64,000 nt of DNA from an uncultured Acetatifactor sp. (GTDB lineage Bacteria; Bacillota; Clostridia; Lachnospirales; Lachnospiraceae), in contig CAJTMX010000009.1 of assembly GCA_910577235.1 (NCBI GenBank), forward strand, positions 1 to 64,000, read 5' to 3'. Made by a program: the position numbers and the translations under genes. Each line of letters opens with the position of its first letter. The stretch's first letter is position 1. This document shows positions 56,939 through 64,000 of the stretch, piece by piece. Under the pieces are notes generated by a model. That model was not told the origin of the DNA and did no database searches. It worked only from the letters and a program-made list of their open reading frames with translations.

Positions 56939-57457
56939 TTATTTTTTCATCCCCTCCAGGTATGCCCTATACCCCTGCTCCTTGAGCCTGGCATCCTTAG
57001 CCTGTACTTGATCCTTAAGGTTCTCGCTGTACTCTTTCAGTTTTCCCAGCAGTTCCTCATCGGAGGTAGCCAATATCTTGGCCGCCAGCAAGGCCGCGTT
57101 GGCACCGCCGTTTATCGCCACGGTGGCCACCGGAATGCCCGAGGGCATCTGCACTATGGAATACAGGGAATCCCTGCCTCCCAGAGAGGTTGTATGCATG
57201 GGAATGCCGATCACCGGCATGGGGAAGATCGCCGCGCACATGCCCGGCAGATGGGCGGCCATACCCGCCCCCGCAATGATCACCTTAAACCCTTTTTCCT
57301 CCGCGCCTTTGGCGTACTCAAAAAATACATCCGGCTCCCTATGGGCGGAGATGATCGTCATTTCGTAAGAAATACCCAACTCCTCCAACACATCCGCTGC
57401 TTTAGCCATAACGGGCATATCCGAGTCGCTGCCCATAACGATACCGACTTTTGCCAT
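56939..57457 (-). CDS. purE: N5-CAIR mutase, class I
   Basis: A 172-residue mutase carboxylating AIR (purine step 6) in the PurK-dependent or class II manner. GIVMGSDSDMPVM and the SAHREPD motif (His-Arg) are present, as are AGAGMAAHLPG and GIPMHTTSLGG. No purK is adjacent. GGAGG precedes the ATG. It is the first gene of the operon, with a promoter 40 bases upstream. Confidence 0.97.
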   Translation of the reverse strand: MAKVGIVMGSDSDMPVMAKAADVLEELGISYEMTIISAHREPDVFFEYAKGAEEKGFKVIIAGAGMAAHLPGMCAAIFPMPVIGIPMHTTSLGGRDSLYSIVQMPSGIPVATVAINGGANAALLAAKILATSDEELLGKLKEYSENLKDQVQAKDARLKEQGYRAYLEGMKK

Positions 57458-57495
57458 ACTGTTTTCCTCCGTCTGTTCATGACATTCTATATAAT

Positions 57496-57524
57496 AGTTT
57501 ACTAGATTTAGTAGCGCTATGCAA
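57496..57524 (-). promoter_or_regulatory. Promoter of purEMND operon
   Basis: TTGCAT (57519-57524), 17 bases, TAAACT (57496-57501) on the minus strand. The leader is only about 30 bases, too short for a purine riboswitch. Confidence 0.65.
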
Positions 57525-57568
57525 GGGCTTTTTATATATTTTGTGGTCGCCCATTTCTTAATTTTCGT

Positions 57569-59623
57569 TTATTTATCTTCCGTTCTCTGTTCCAGAGGCT
57601 CATTTAACGCCTCTGTGCCCGGCAGCACAAAACGGCCCTTCTCGATGATGGGAATCCTGCCTCCGTCCTTTTTCACGGCAGTCAGCTCTCCCAACTCGTC
57701 AAAAGGCAATGTGATGTCTGTATGGCAGTTAAAGTAGGCCTCCGAAGGCTCCGTGTCACGCAGCCGGGACTTCTCATTGTCCCTGGCCACGATCCGTTTA
57801 CCGTTGGGATTGTATGCCACCACATCCTCCTCGTGAGAATAGCAGGTGTCGCCCACAGCAAAGTGAGGCCCCGTCTTCTCCGCGATCAGAATGGTCAGTT
57901 TGTCTTCGATCCCCCACTTGCGGGCCATCACGTAGGCGGTGGTATTGGTGCCGATGGCAAACTCGCCCATGGGCAGAGTGTCCCGGTGATGCAGTATGTT
58001 CTCCTTGATATAATCTCTTCCCTCTTGGGCATTCGGGAAGTTATCACAGCTGTAGTCCGCTATCATACCGTCCTTGAAAGTAACGGACAGATTTTTATAC
58101 TCCAGGCCGTCCAGATATACTCTGGATACCTGCAGTACGCCGTTGGTTCCCGACAGTACCGGGGAGGTAAAGACTTCTCCCACCGGTATGTTTACATCTG
58201 CAACACAGTTCTCAAAGATCGTCTCTTTCTCCGGGTCCTGCAATTTCCACAGATTCACTGACAGATCGGTGACATTGCCGTTCATGCCTTTGATCTCCAC
58301 ATGGTCCGCCTGATCGAGGGACTCGATGAGGCACTCCTGAATCCGGCGGTACTGTATATAATCCAGCGTATTGACCCTGACAGTATCCTCGAAGATTCCC
58401 CGGAAATCCTCACCAATCTCCGGCGTGGGGAAGGAGATAATGGTAAAACTGCGCTCGGGCATAGGGATATACTGGGCGTAGAGCTCATTGCTCTTGTTGC
58501 TGTACTCCACCCACATCTTCTGTTGCTCGGGAGACAATTTAATAGCCTGGGGTCTGCTCTCCGGCGAGAAAGGCTCCTCTCCGAAGATCTCAACCACCGC
58601 GGGACCCGCGTATCCTTTGGCCTCCTGTTTATAACGCTCGTAGGCGGTCTTCATCACCTCCAGCTTGCGCTGCTGCAGCGCCCTGTCCCAGATCAGCCCC
58701 TGGTCCTCTCTGTGATCGTAGGCGTACTGTCTGTTAGGTTTTGCTCCTTCCAGTCTTCCCCCGCGTACCACCGGCTTTAAGCCCATGGCGGCAAAATTAT
58801 TCACCGCCTTGCGCATCATACGTTCAAAACCGATATGATAATATAGATCCACCGATTTCTTTATGGACAAATCCTTTCCTGTCACTTCAAAGCCGATCCG
58901 GTAGCCCTCGGTGTATGTATCCGCCATGGTATCGATGGTCTCCTGGGGAAGGTCTGCAAGAAATCTGGCTATCTCAATCTCATTTTCCGTCACATACAGA
59001 CCGTAACGGTACAGATAGCGCACATCCGTGAGATCCGCGTCCATAATGATATCCACTACCGGATTGTTCTCCGTACAGACCATGGTTCTGACAGATTTCT
59101 CCGACCGGATATCGGAGTAGTCGCTGTTATGCCAGTACACGATCTGTCGTACAGTCTCATAGGACGGCAGCTGTTTCTCCTCCTGCCAAACGCTCGAAAA
59201 AACGCCGTAGATCTCCACCAACAGCTCCATACGGATCACAAGCTCCTCCAAATCTCCCTCCGCCGCCGGCATGATGCTGCCGCGCAGCACATTATAGACA
59301 TAGGTGAGAAGCCGCCCCCACTGCTCGTCCATCTTAGCCACCGCATAGGCGGGGTTACCCCAACTCTGTCCATAATTCTCCGGCAGAATATCGCTGTATA
59401 GTTTATGGTTCCAATCCCGGAGCTGTTCCAGAGTGCCAGTCTCCATGCCTCCCTGTTTCACAAAAGTGTAATAACCTGCCAGCGTTTCCTCGAATGCCGC
59501 CATTTTCGTAAAATACTCATCCAGCGCCGGATGTCCCACCGACTCCTGCGGGATCTCTCTCAGCCGCTGCGTTGCAAGCACGTATCTCTCCTGCAATACT
59601 TCTCTGTTTTCCGTTTCCATCAT
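57569..59623 (-). CDS. M29-family aminopeptidase with N-terminal extension
   Basis: A 684-residue protein whose C-terminal ~370 residues match M29 metallo-aminopeptidases: VNIPVGEVFTSPVLSGTNGV, GEFAIGTNTTAYVMARKWG and EKTGPHFAVGDTCYSHEED carry the dinuclear metal ligands. The first ~300 residues are helical and unassigned, making it much longer than the usual ~400. It probably releases N-terminal residues from peptides in the cytoplasm. GAAGGGGAG lies before the ATG. It is monocistronic by spacing. Confidence 0.85.
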   Translation of the reverse strand: MMETENREVLQERYVLATQRLREIPQESVGHPALDEYFTKMAAFEETLAGYYTFVKQGGMETGTLEQLRDWNHKLYSDILPENYGQSWGNPAYAVAKMDEQWGRLLTYVYNVLRGSIMPAAEGDLEELVIRMELLVEIYGVFSSVWQEEKQLPSYETVRQIVYWHNSDYSDIRSEKSVRTMVCTENNPVVDIIMDADLTDVRYLYRYGLYVTENEIEIARFLADLPQETIDTMADTYTEGYRIGFEVTGKDLSIKKSVDLYYHIGFERMMRKAVNNFAAMGLKPVVRGGRLEGAKPNRQYAYDHREDQGLIWDRALQQRKLEVMKTAYERYKQEAKGYAGPAVVEIFGEEPFSPESRPQAIKLSPEQQKMWVEYSNKSNELYAQYIPMPERSFTIISFPTPEIGEDFRGIFEDTVRVNTLDYIQYRRIQECLIESLDQADHVEIKGMNGNVTDLSVNLWKLQDPEKETIFENCVADVNIPVGEVFTSPVLSGTNGVLQVSRVYLDGLEYKNLSVTFKDGMIADYSCDNFPNAQEGRDYIKENILHHRDTLPMGEFAIGTNTTAYVMARKWGIEDKLTILIAEKTGPHFAVGDTCYSHEEDVVAYNPNGKRIVARDNEKSRLRDTEPSEAYFNCHTDITLPFDELGELTAVKKDGGRIPIIEKGRFVLPGTEALNEPLEQRTEDK

Positions 59624-59771
59624 GTTTTTCTCCCCTTCTTCTTAAAATAATGTAGTCAAAATATCCGGCCGGATTTTATCTTCTGCGCGCTTTGCCGCGC
59701 CTCCTCAGGACTCCATCGGCTGAGCCGGACAGTCGATCTTGCAGGGAAAGTCAATAACGGCATATACGCCG

Positions 59772-60092
59772 TTACAAGTATGCTGCCACATAGAGAACGC
59801 CGCTCACAATCCCCAGGCCGATGCCATTGAGCAATATCCCCAACCAGCCAAACAACTTAAATCTGTCCGTTTCCCTCACAGCAAATATTCCCAGCATCAG
59901 TCCTGCCAGAGATAAAAATGCGGCAAACAATCCTGTGAAACCGTAGCCTGCGGGAATATTCCCGTCGCGAATATAGGACATAACGATCACGATCATCATA
60001 GATACGGTGCATAAAACACCAAAAACCGTAGACATAATCGCTTTCTTCGAATGCCTGCGGTTAGTAAACATATAACTCTTTTTTTGTGACAT
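59772..60092 (-). CDS. DUF6142-like small membrane protein
   Basis: A 106-residue protein with three membrane helices. The YMFTNRRHSKKAIMSTVFGV start resembles the DUF6142 family of Lachnospiraceae. Role unknown. The ATG at 60092 has AGAGG upstream. The stop overlaps a small TAACGGC/GCCGTTA hairpin that may terminate transcription. Confidence 0.65.
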   Translation of the reverse strand: MSQKKSYMFTNRRHSKKAIMSTVFGVLCTVSMMIVIVMSYIRDGNIPAGYGFTGLFAAFLSLAGLMLGIFAVRETDRFKLFGWLGILLNGIGLGIVSGVLYVAAYL

Positions 60093-60190
60093 AATCACCT
60101 CTTCAAGCATAACACGGGATGTACCCCGGATTCTGCATTGACGTTTATAGTATCATTGAATTGCCGTAAAGCCAAAAGTCACCTGAAAAC

Positions 60191-60343
60191 TCAGAACAGG
60201 ATCTTAGATTTACCGGCCAGCAGCTTGGCGCCGCCAACGATCAGCAGTATCCCGCTCACCAGTCCCAGGACCAGCGTTATCACGCCCAATGTGATGTTTA
60301 GCGCTCCCGCTCCCCTCATTACCTTGTATACCTTTTCTTCCAT
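60191..60343 (-). CDS. 50-residue small membrane protein
   Basis: ATG at 60341-60343 with CAGGA eight bases upstream, stop at 60191-60193. The peptide starts MEEKVYKVMRGAGALNITLG and continues with a 25-residue hydrophobic helix, then GGAKLLAGKSKILF. It is a one- or two-pass membrane protein of unknown role. It follows pyrE on the same strand with ~70 bases between. Confidence 0.65.
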   Translation of the reverse strand: MEEKVYKVMRGAGALNITLGVITLVLGLVSGILLIVGGAKLLAGKSKILF

Positions 60344-60412
60344 ATCAGCTGTCCTGCCTTTCCCGCGTCCAAAGCCGCAGCTTCGGACACAATCTGCATT
60401 GTCCGAGTCCCT

Positions 60413-61087
60413 CTATGCACCGTATTGCGCGTAATAGGAGTCTATTGCCTCTTTCAGTGTGTCATCAATCAGTATTTCCCCTCTGAAAGGCTTGTTATAC
60501 AGATGTTCGATCACTTCCCCCATGGAGACGATGGCGCAGGCCTCAAAACCGTATTTTTCCCGTATTTCCTGCAGCGCGCTCACCCGGCCGCCCAGACCTT
60601 TTTCCATGCGGTTTAAGGAAACCATCAGACCTTTGATCTGCACATCCGCCTGCTCCTTCAAGATCGGAAAAGTCTCCTCGATGGACTTGCCGGAGGTGGT
60701 CACATCCTCGATGATCACGACTCTGTCGCCGTCCTGCAGCTTGCTGCCCAGCAGGATTCCCACGTCCCCGTGGTCCTTTACTTCCTTGCGGTTAGAGCAA
60801 TAACGGATCTCCCTGCCATACAGTTCGCTGTAGGCGATGGTGGTTGCCACGCTTAAGGGAATTCCCTTGTAGGCCGGACCGAACAGCACGTCAAAATCAT
60901 CTCCGTAATTGTCATGGATGGCTTTGGCATAATACTCTCCCAGTTTTTTCAGCTGCGCCCCTGTCACATATGCGCCCGCGTTCATAAAAAACGGAGATTT
61001 CCTGCCGCTCTTTAAGATAAACTCTCCAAACTTCAGCACTTTACTGTCCACCATAAACTCGATAAACTCCTGTTTGTACTGTTCCAT
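60413..61087 (-). CDS. pyrE: Orotate phosphoribosyltransferase
   Basis: A 224-residue enzyme forming OMP from orotate and PRPP. The PRPP motif is VVIIEDVTTSGKSIEE; GEFILKSGRKSPFFMNAG and LFGPAYKGIPL are typical. The ATG at 61087 has AGGA upstream and gives the normal length. It is apart from other pyr genes and from carB. Confidence 0.96.
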   Translation of the reverse strand: MEQYKQEFIEFMVDSKVLKFGEFILKSGRKSPFFMNAGAYVTGAQLKKLGEYYAKAIHDNYGDDFDVLFGPAYKGIPLSVATTIAYSELYGREIRYCSNRKEVKDHGDVGILLGSKLQDGDRVVIIEDVTTSGKSIEETFPILKEQADVQIKGLMVSLNRMEKGLGGRVSALQEIREKYGFEACAIVSMGEVIEHLYNKPFRGEILIDDTLKEAIDSYYAQYGA

Positions 61088-61165
61088 CGCCCGTCCTGCT
61101 CCTTTTCCAGTAATTTCTTGTCTCATTTATCTTAACATACTAATCTGGGATTTTCAACATAAAGT

Positions 61166-61213
61166 GCCGGGAAATCAAAAAAGGGCTGCCGCGTTATGCG
61201 GCAACCCCTTTCT
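61166..61213 (-). terminator. Terminator after spore protein gene
   Basis: GGGGTTGCCGC and GCGGCAGCCC arms with ATAAC loop, followed on the minus strand by TTTTTT. It lies between the spore-protein stop and pyrE. Confidence 0.92.
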
Positions 61214-61228
61214 GTCTGTCAGAGCGTC

Positions 61229-61426
61229 TTACTTCATCTGCTCTTCCTGTTTCTTGATCATCCGACGAACCATCTCGCCGCCGATGGAACCGGCCTCCTT
61301 AGAGGTCAGATCGCCATTGTAACCTTCCTTCAGGTTCACACCCAGCTCGGATGCAACCTCGGTTTTGAAACGATCCATGGCTGCCTTAGCCTCGGGAACT
61401 TCCACTCTATTAGATCTGCTTGTCAT
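61229..61426 (-). CDS. Alpha/beta-type small acid-soluble spore protein
   Basis: A 65-residue DNA-binding spore protein. EAKAAMDRFKTEVASELGV and GSIGGEMVRRMIKKQEEQ are the two alpha/beta-type SASP signatures; the GPR cleavage site region T-E-V-A-S is present. GGAGG precedes the ATG. It coats DNA in the forespore and implies sporulation. An intergenic dyad cluster lies upstream. Confidence 0.95.
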   Translation of the reverse strand: MTSRSNRVEVPEAKAAMDRFKTEVASELGVNLKEGYNGDLTSKEAGSIGGEMVRRMIKKQEEQMK

Positions 61427-61475
61427 TTTGTTTCACCTCCATTACGGTTTTCTTGTTTTGTTTACAATCTATATT

Positions 61476-61565
61476 CCAAGATAAGTGAGACACTCACTTA
61501 TCCTGGCTTTCCGCTGGTTCTCTCTAAACCTTGCCGTTTAAGTGATTTGTCATCGCTTATCTTGG
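61476..61565. repeat. Nested inverted-repeat element upstream of spore protein gene
   Basis: CCAAGATAAGTGA (61476-61488) pairs with TCGCTTATCTTGG (61553-61565) with one mismatch. Inside, GATAAGTGAG (61480-61489) pairs perfectly with CTCACTTATC (61493-61502). The GATAAG core recurs. It could be a structured leader, an operator cluster or a small MITE-like insert. Confidence 0.6.
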
Positions 61566-61622
61566 TTTTAGTATTAGCGTCATCACAGAAAATATAATGG
61601 AAAGTTTTTCATGGCTGCAAAA

Positions 61623-61662
61623 TAAAAAAAGGCCGGAGCGCAAAGGCTTCCGGCCTTGAAAA
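61623..61662 (-). terminator. Terminator after transaldolase
   Basis: AAGGCCGGAAGCC and the complementary CTCCGGCCTT form a strong hairpin followed by TTTTTTT on the minus strand. Confidence 0.92.
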
Positions 61663-61671
61663 AACATTCGA

Positions 61672-62325
61672 TTATTCGCCGAACACTGCCTTGTAATCGG
61701 CCTGGAACTTGGCGATACCGGCATCGGTCAAAGGATGCTTGGTCATCTGCTCGATTACGCCGTAAGGCACCGTGGCAATATCCGCGCCTGCCAAAGCGCA
61801 GTCGGTAACATGAACAGGATTGCGCACACTTGCGGCAATGATCTGGGTGTCCACATCACACACGGCAAAGATATCTGCGATCTCTCTGATCAGATCCACG
61901 CCTCTCTGGCTGATGTCATCCAGACGGCCCAGGAAAGGAGATACATATGTAGCGCCTGCTCTCGCTGCAAGCAGAGCCTGATTCGCGGAGAAGATCAGGG
62001 TGACATTGGTCTTGATCCCTTCGGCAGTCAAAGCCTTACATGCCTTAAGACCCTCGGCAGTCATGGGAATCTTTACCACCATATTGGGGTGAATCTTGGC
62101 GATAGCTCTGCCCTCGGCGATCATACCCTCCGCATCCACGGTGGTAGCTTTCACTTCGCCGCTGATGGGTCCGTCAACGATGGACGCGATCTCAGCGATG
62201 ACTTCTTCAAAAACTCTGCCTTCCTTGGCGATCAGGGAAGGATTGGTGGTAACGCCACAGATAACACCCATGTCGTTAGCCTTTCTAATGTCTTCTACCT
62301 TTGCGGTATCAATAAAAAAACGCAT
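61672..62325 (-). CDS. Transaldolase (short, FSA/TalC-type)
   Basis: A 217-residue enzyme of the short transaldolase / fructose-6-phosphate aldolase group. The Schiff-base Lys lies in MVVKIPMTAEGLKA; MRFFIDTAKVEDIRKANDMG and GVTTNPSLIAKEG are standard. It transfers dihydroxyacetone units in the pentose phosphate pathway. It is monocistronic, with a strong terminator and a palindrome in its leader. Confidence 0.93.
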   Translation of the reverse strand: MRFFIDTAKVEDIRKANDMGVICGVTTNPSLIAKEGRVFEEVIAEIASIVDGPISGEVKATTVDAEGMIAEGRAIAKIHPNMVVKIPMTAEGLKACKALTAEGIKTNVTLIFSANQALLAARAGATYVSPFLGRLDDISQRGVDLIREIADIFAVCDVDTQIIAASVRNPVHVTDCALAGADIATVPYGVIEQMTKHPLTDAGIAKFQADYKAVFGE

Positions 62326-62354
62326 ATTCTCTTCCTCTTTTCTTTATATATTTT

Positions 62355-62374
62355 AAGAATAGACCTCTATTCTT
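62355..62374. promoter_or_regulatory. Palindrome in transaldolase leader
   Basis: AAGAATAGA (62355-62363) and TCTATTCTT (62366-62374) are perfect arms separated by two bases, about 30 bases before the transaldolase start. It may be an operator. Confidence 0.5.
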
Positions 62375-62464
62375 ATATTGCTGAATCTCTTTCTATATTA
62401 TATCACTTTGAGAAACGGCTGCGCTAGTCGTGATTTTGCTATCTTATGCCTAGCTGTTGCTAAA

Positions 62465-62965
62465 TTACCGCCCGCAACACTTTTTATATTTTTTACCGCT
62501 TCCGCAGGGGCAGGGATCGTTGGGATATACCTTGGCATCCTTGACAATGGTTGTGGAAGACTTCTGCTCTTTGTACAGCGCCTTACGCTTGTCCTCGTCA
62601 AAGATCTCCTTCCACTCCTCCAGATTGTACAGCCAGTCCGCGTCTGCCGCTACCATATTTTTGTATAGCAGTTCTTTGTCGAATTGCAGGCTGACAGGCG
62701 TGTCCTCCTCCATCTCCTCTATGGGATTGGGTGTTACCAGGCTCTCGTTAATGCCGTCCAGAAATCCTGTCATCGTCATCAGCGACACATCATATTTATC
62801 GGCCAGCTCCTTGACCGTTCCCTTCACTTCTTCATCCGGGTTTTTCAGCAGCTGCGTGTAGATCTCTCTCTCCTCCTGGAAATAGGCGTTCCACAGCTGT
62901 TTCAGTTTCTCTGTGCCCAGTTCTTCGTTATAAGCGACCTCTCTCCACTTTTCCAACAATGCCAT
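62465..62965 (-). CDS. SEC-C motif protein
   Basis: A 166-residue protein. The C-terminal DPCPCGSGKKYKKCCGR is a SEC-C zinc motif as at the end of SecA; the rest is helical (ALLEKWREVAYNEELGTEKL) with an acidic centre. It probably binds ribosome or a partner through zinc; the exact role is unknown. The ATG at 62965 gives the first coherent helix; the site is weak. Confidence 0.75.
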   Translation of the reverse strand: MALLEKWREVAYNEELGTEKLKQLWNAYFQEEREIYTQLLKNPDEEVKGTVKELADKYDVSLMTMTGFLDGINESLVTPNPIEEMEEDTPVSLQFDKELLYKNMVAADADWLYNLEEWKEIFDEDKRKALYKEQKSSTTIVKDAKVYPNDPCPCGSGKKYKKCCGR

Positions 62966-63168
62966 AACTCTTAACCATACCTTTCTGTCCGAAATATGCT
63001 CCGGAATTTTCTTGTACACGATAAGTATATAACAATTTTCTCGCAAACGCAACAAAAACGTGAAATTCCCATTTTATATCTTGCATCCTTCGCCAAACTG
63101 TGGCAGGATATTCTTAAATTAATTATATTAAGAAATATTGGAGTATTATTTATGGAGGATACTTTTTT

Positions 63169-63474
63169 ATGAGCGAAAAGAAAAATGACGGTTCCAAAAA
63201 GAAAATAACTTCCCGCCAGGTGGTAGCTCTGGCCGGAGTTATATTGCTGGCCGCATTGTACCTGGTCACGCTGATCGTGGCGATCTTGGACCGGGACAGC
63301 TCCGGCAGACTGTTCCAGGCATGTCTGGTGGGCACCGTGTCCATTCCCCTTCTGATCTGGATCTATATCTGGATGTACGGGAAACTGCGGGGGAAACATA
63401 CCATGGCGGACCTGGACTTAGGCGGAAACCCTCGGCAGGAGGAGCAGACAGCCGCGTCTGAGGACAACGGGTAA
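63169..63474 (+). CDS. Small two-helix membrane protein
   Basis: A 101-residue protein with basic N-terminus (SEKKNDGSKKKITS), two membrane helices (~18-40 and ~50-70) and an acidic hydrophilic tail. GGAGG lies upstream of the ATG. I recognise no family. It is 36 bases upstream of the NapH-like gene on the same strand. Confidence 0.65.
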   Translation: MSEKKNDGSKKKITSRQVVALAGVILLAALYLVTLIVAILDRDSSGRLFQACLVGTVSIPLLIWIYIWMYGKLRGKHTMADLDLGGNPRQEEQTAASEDNG

Positions 63475-63510
63475 AATACAAATCAAAAATTTGTATCTTG
63501 GAGGAACGGA

Positions 63511-64000
63511 ATGCAAAAAAATTTTCTACCGCTGGTTATGCTGGCCGTATTTGAAACCGTTGCCATCACATTATGGTTGACTCAGAACGATATCTTTTAT
63601 TTGTTTAACTTTAGCTATATCGGAATATCTGTTTCTTTCGGCATATTTCTATTTATCAGAAAATACAGATATGCCCGCAGAGTTGCGCAGCTTTTGGTCG
63701 GACTATATATGTTGGTATATTTGGGTTTCATTTGCGGCGAAAATATGCAGATTGAGGGATTTTGGTATTATCTTTTTACAGGTGTGTTTGAAGCCGCAAC
63801 AATACATTATGCGGTAGCGAAAATTTTTGGACCGCTGTTTTTTGGCAGAGGCTGGTGTGGGTATGCCTGTTGGACGGCAATGGTGCTCGATTTCCTCCCA
63901 TACAAAATTTCTGAGACGCCTGGAAAAAAGATTGGGTGGATAAGGTATATCACATTTACAATTTCTCTTATATTTGTTTCCGCGCTGTTCCTTGCGCATG
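63511..64000 (+). CDS. NapH/Fer4_5-like membrane iron-sulfur protein, C-terminus outside window
   Basis: ATG at 63511 with GGAGG at a good distance; 163 residues are open to the right edge. It has four membrane helices and the polyferredoxin-type GPLFFGRGWCGYACWTAMVL motif (Cys pair after GR). Such proteins pass electrons through the membrane to or from 4Fe-4S centres, expected in the missing C-terminal part. The identity is inferred from the motif and topology. It is only partly visible. Confidence 0.65.
   Translation, partial: MQKNFLPLVMLAVFETVAITLWLTQNDIFYLFNFSYIGISVSFGIFLFIRKYRYARRVAQLLVGLYMLVYLGFICGENMQIEGFWYYLFTGVFEAATIHYAVAKIFGPLFFGRGWCGYACWTAMVLDFLPYKISETPGKKIGWIRYITFTISLIFVSALFLAH

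Noticed and set aside
57458..57524. Purine riboswitch before purE
   Set aside because: The predicted promoter leaves a leader of about 30 bases, too short for the aptamer.

Overview
The window looks like chromosome from a spore-forming gut Clostridia, most likely a Lachnospiraceae. This rests on a small acid-soluble spore protein, a class B sortase paired with a Pro/Thr-stalked adhesin, several small membrane-protein types I associate with that family, GntR-clpC-radA gene order, strong AGGAGG ribosome binding sites, and no evident Gram-negative genes. The assignment is inference from gene content; there is no rRNA here. Most genes lie on the minus strand.

Layout. 1-5.8 kb: cell-surface region with a left-truncated adhesin, its sortase, and a divergent double GT-C mannosyltransferase. 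5.8-7.6 kb: AT-rich LytTR / DUF3021 / CPBP-protease cassette. 8.0-14.3 kb: tRNA-Met, tRNA-Val, argS, queH, superoxide dismutase and a two-component system. 14.4-19.2 kb: AT-rich accessory segment with two alpha/beta hydrolases, a TetR regulator and small proteins, flanked by a serine-recombinase remnant and a mobilisation-gene remnant. 19.2-31.7 kb: WYL regulator, YwlG-like protein, Nudix and GNAT enzymes, carB standing alone behind its own promoter and an unlisted 38-residue ORF, an ECF sigma/anti-sigma pair, a ROK kinase, a solute-binding lipoprotein and a small secreted protein. 32.1-39.3 kb: purL with a structured leader, then two tandem M14-fold genes and a TetR gene. 39.4-43.6 kb: MarR plus a heterodimeric ABC exporter. 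43.9-47.5 kb: a 760-residue CNB-fold protein, a YcxB-like protein and tRNA-Trp. 47.6-53.8 kb: radA, clpC, GntR, an SH3 membrane protein and a zinc-ribbon protein. 53.9-57.5 kb: purE-purM-purN-purD. 57.6-64 kb: M29 aminopeptidase, small membrane proteins, pyrE, spore protein, transaldolase, SEC-C protein and the start of a NapH-like iron-sulfur membrane protein.

How genes cooperate. Nucleotide synthesis is dispersed: purEMND are one operon, purL is 20 kb away with its own promoter, carB lacks carA beside it, and pyrE is solitary. Surface assembly is suggested by the sortase/adhesin pair. Local regulator-target pairs are clear for LytTR, TetR/hydrolase, MarR/ABC, sigma/anti-sigma and GntR/clpC.

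The most interesting items to me are the orphan carB leader (promoter, small ORF, and a terminator hairpin containing that ORF's stop codon), the M14-like pair in which one copy has lost its zinc ligands, and a dyad-rich intergenic element before the spore-protein gene. I saw no CRISPR array, no intact transposase and no intact prophage.
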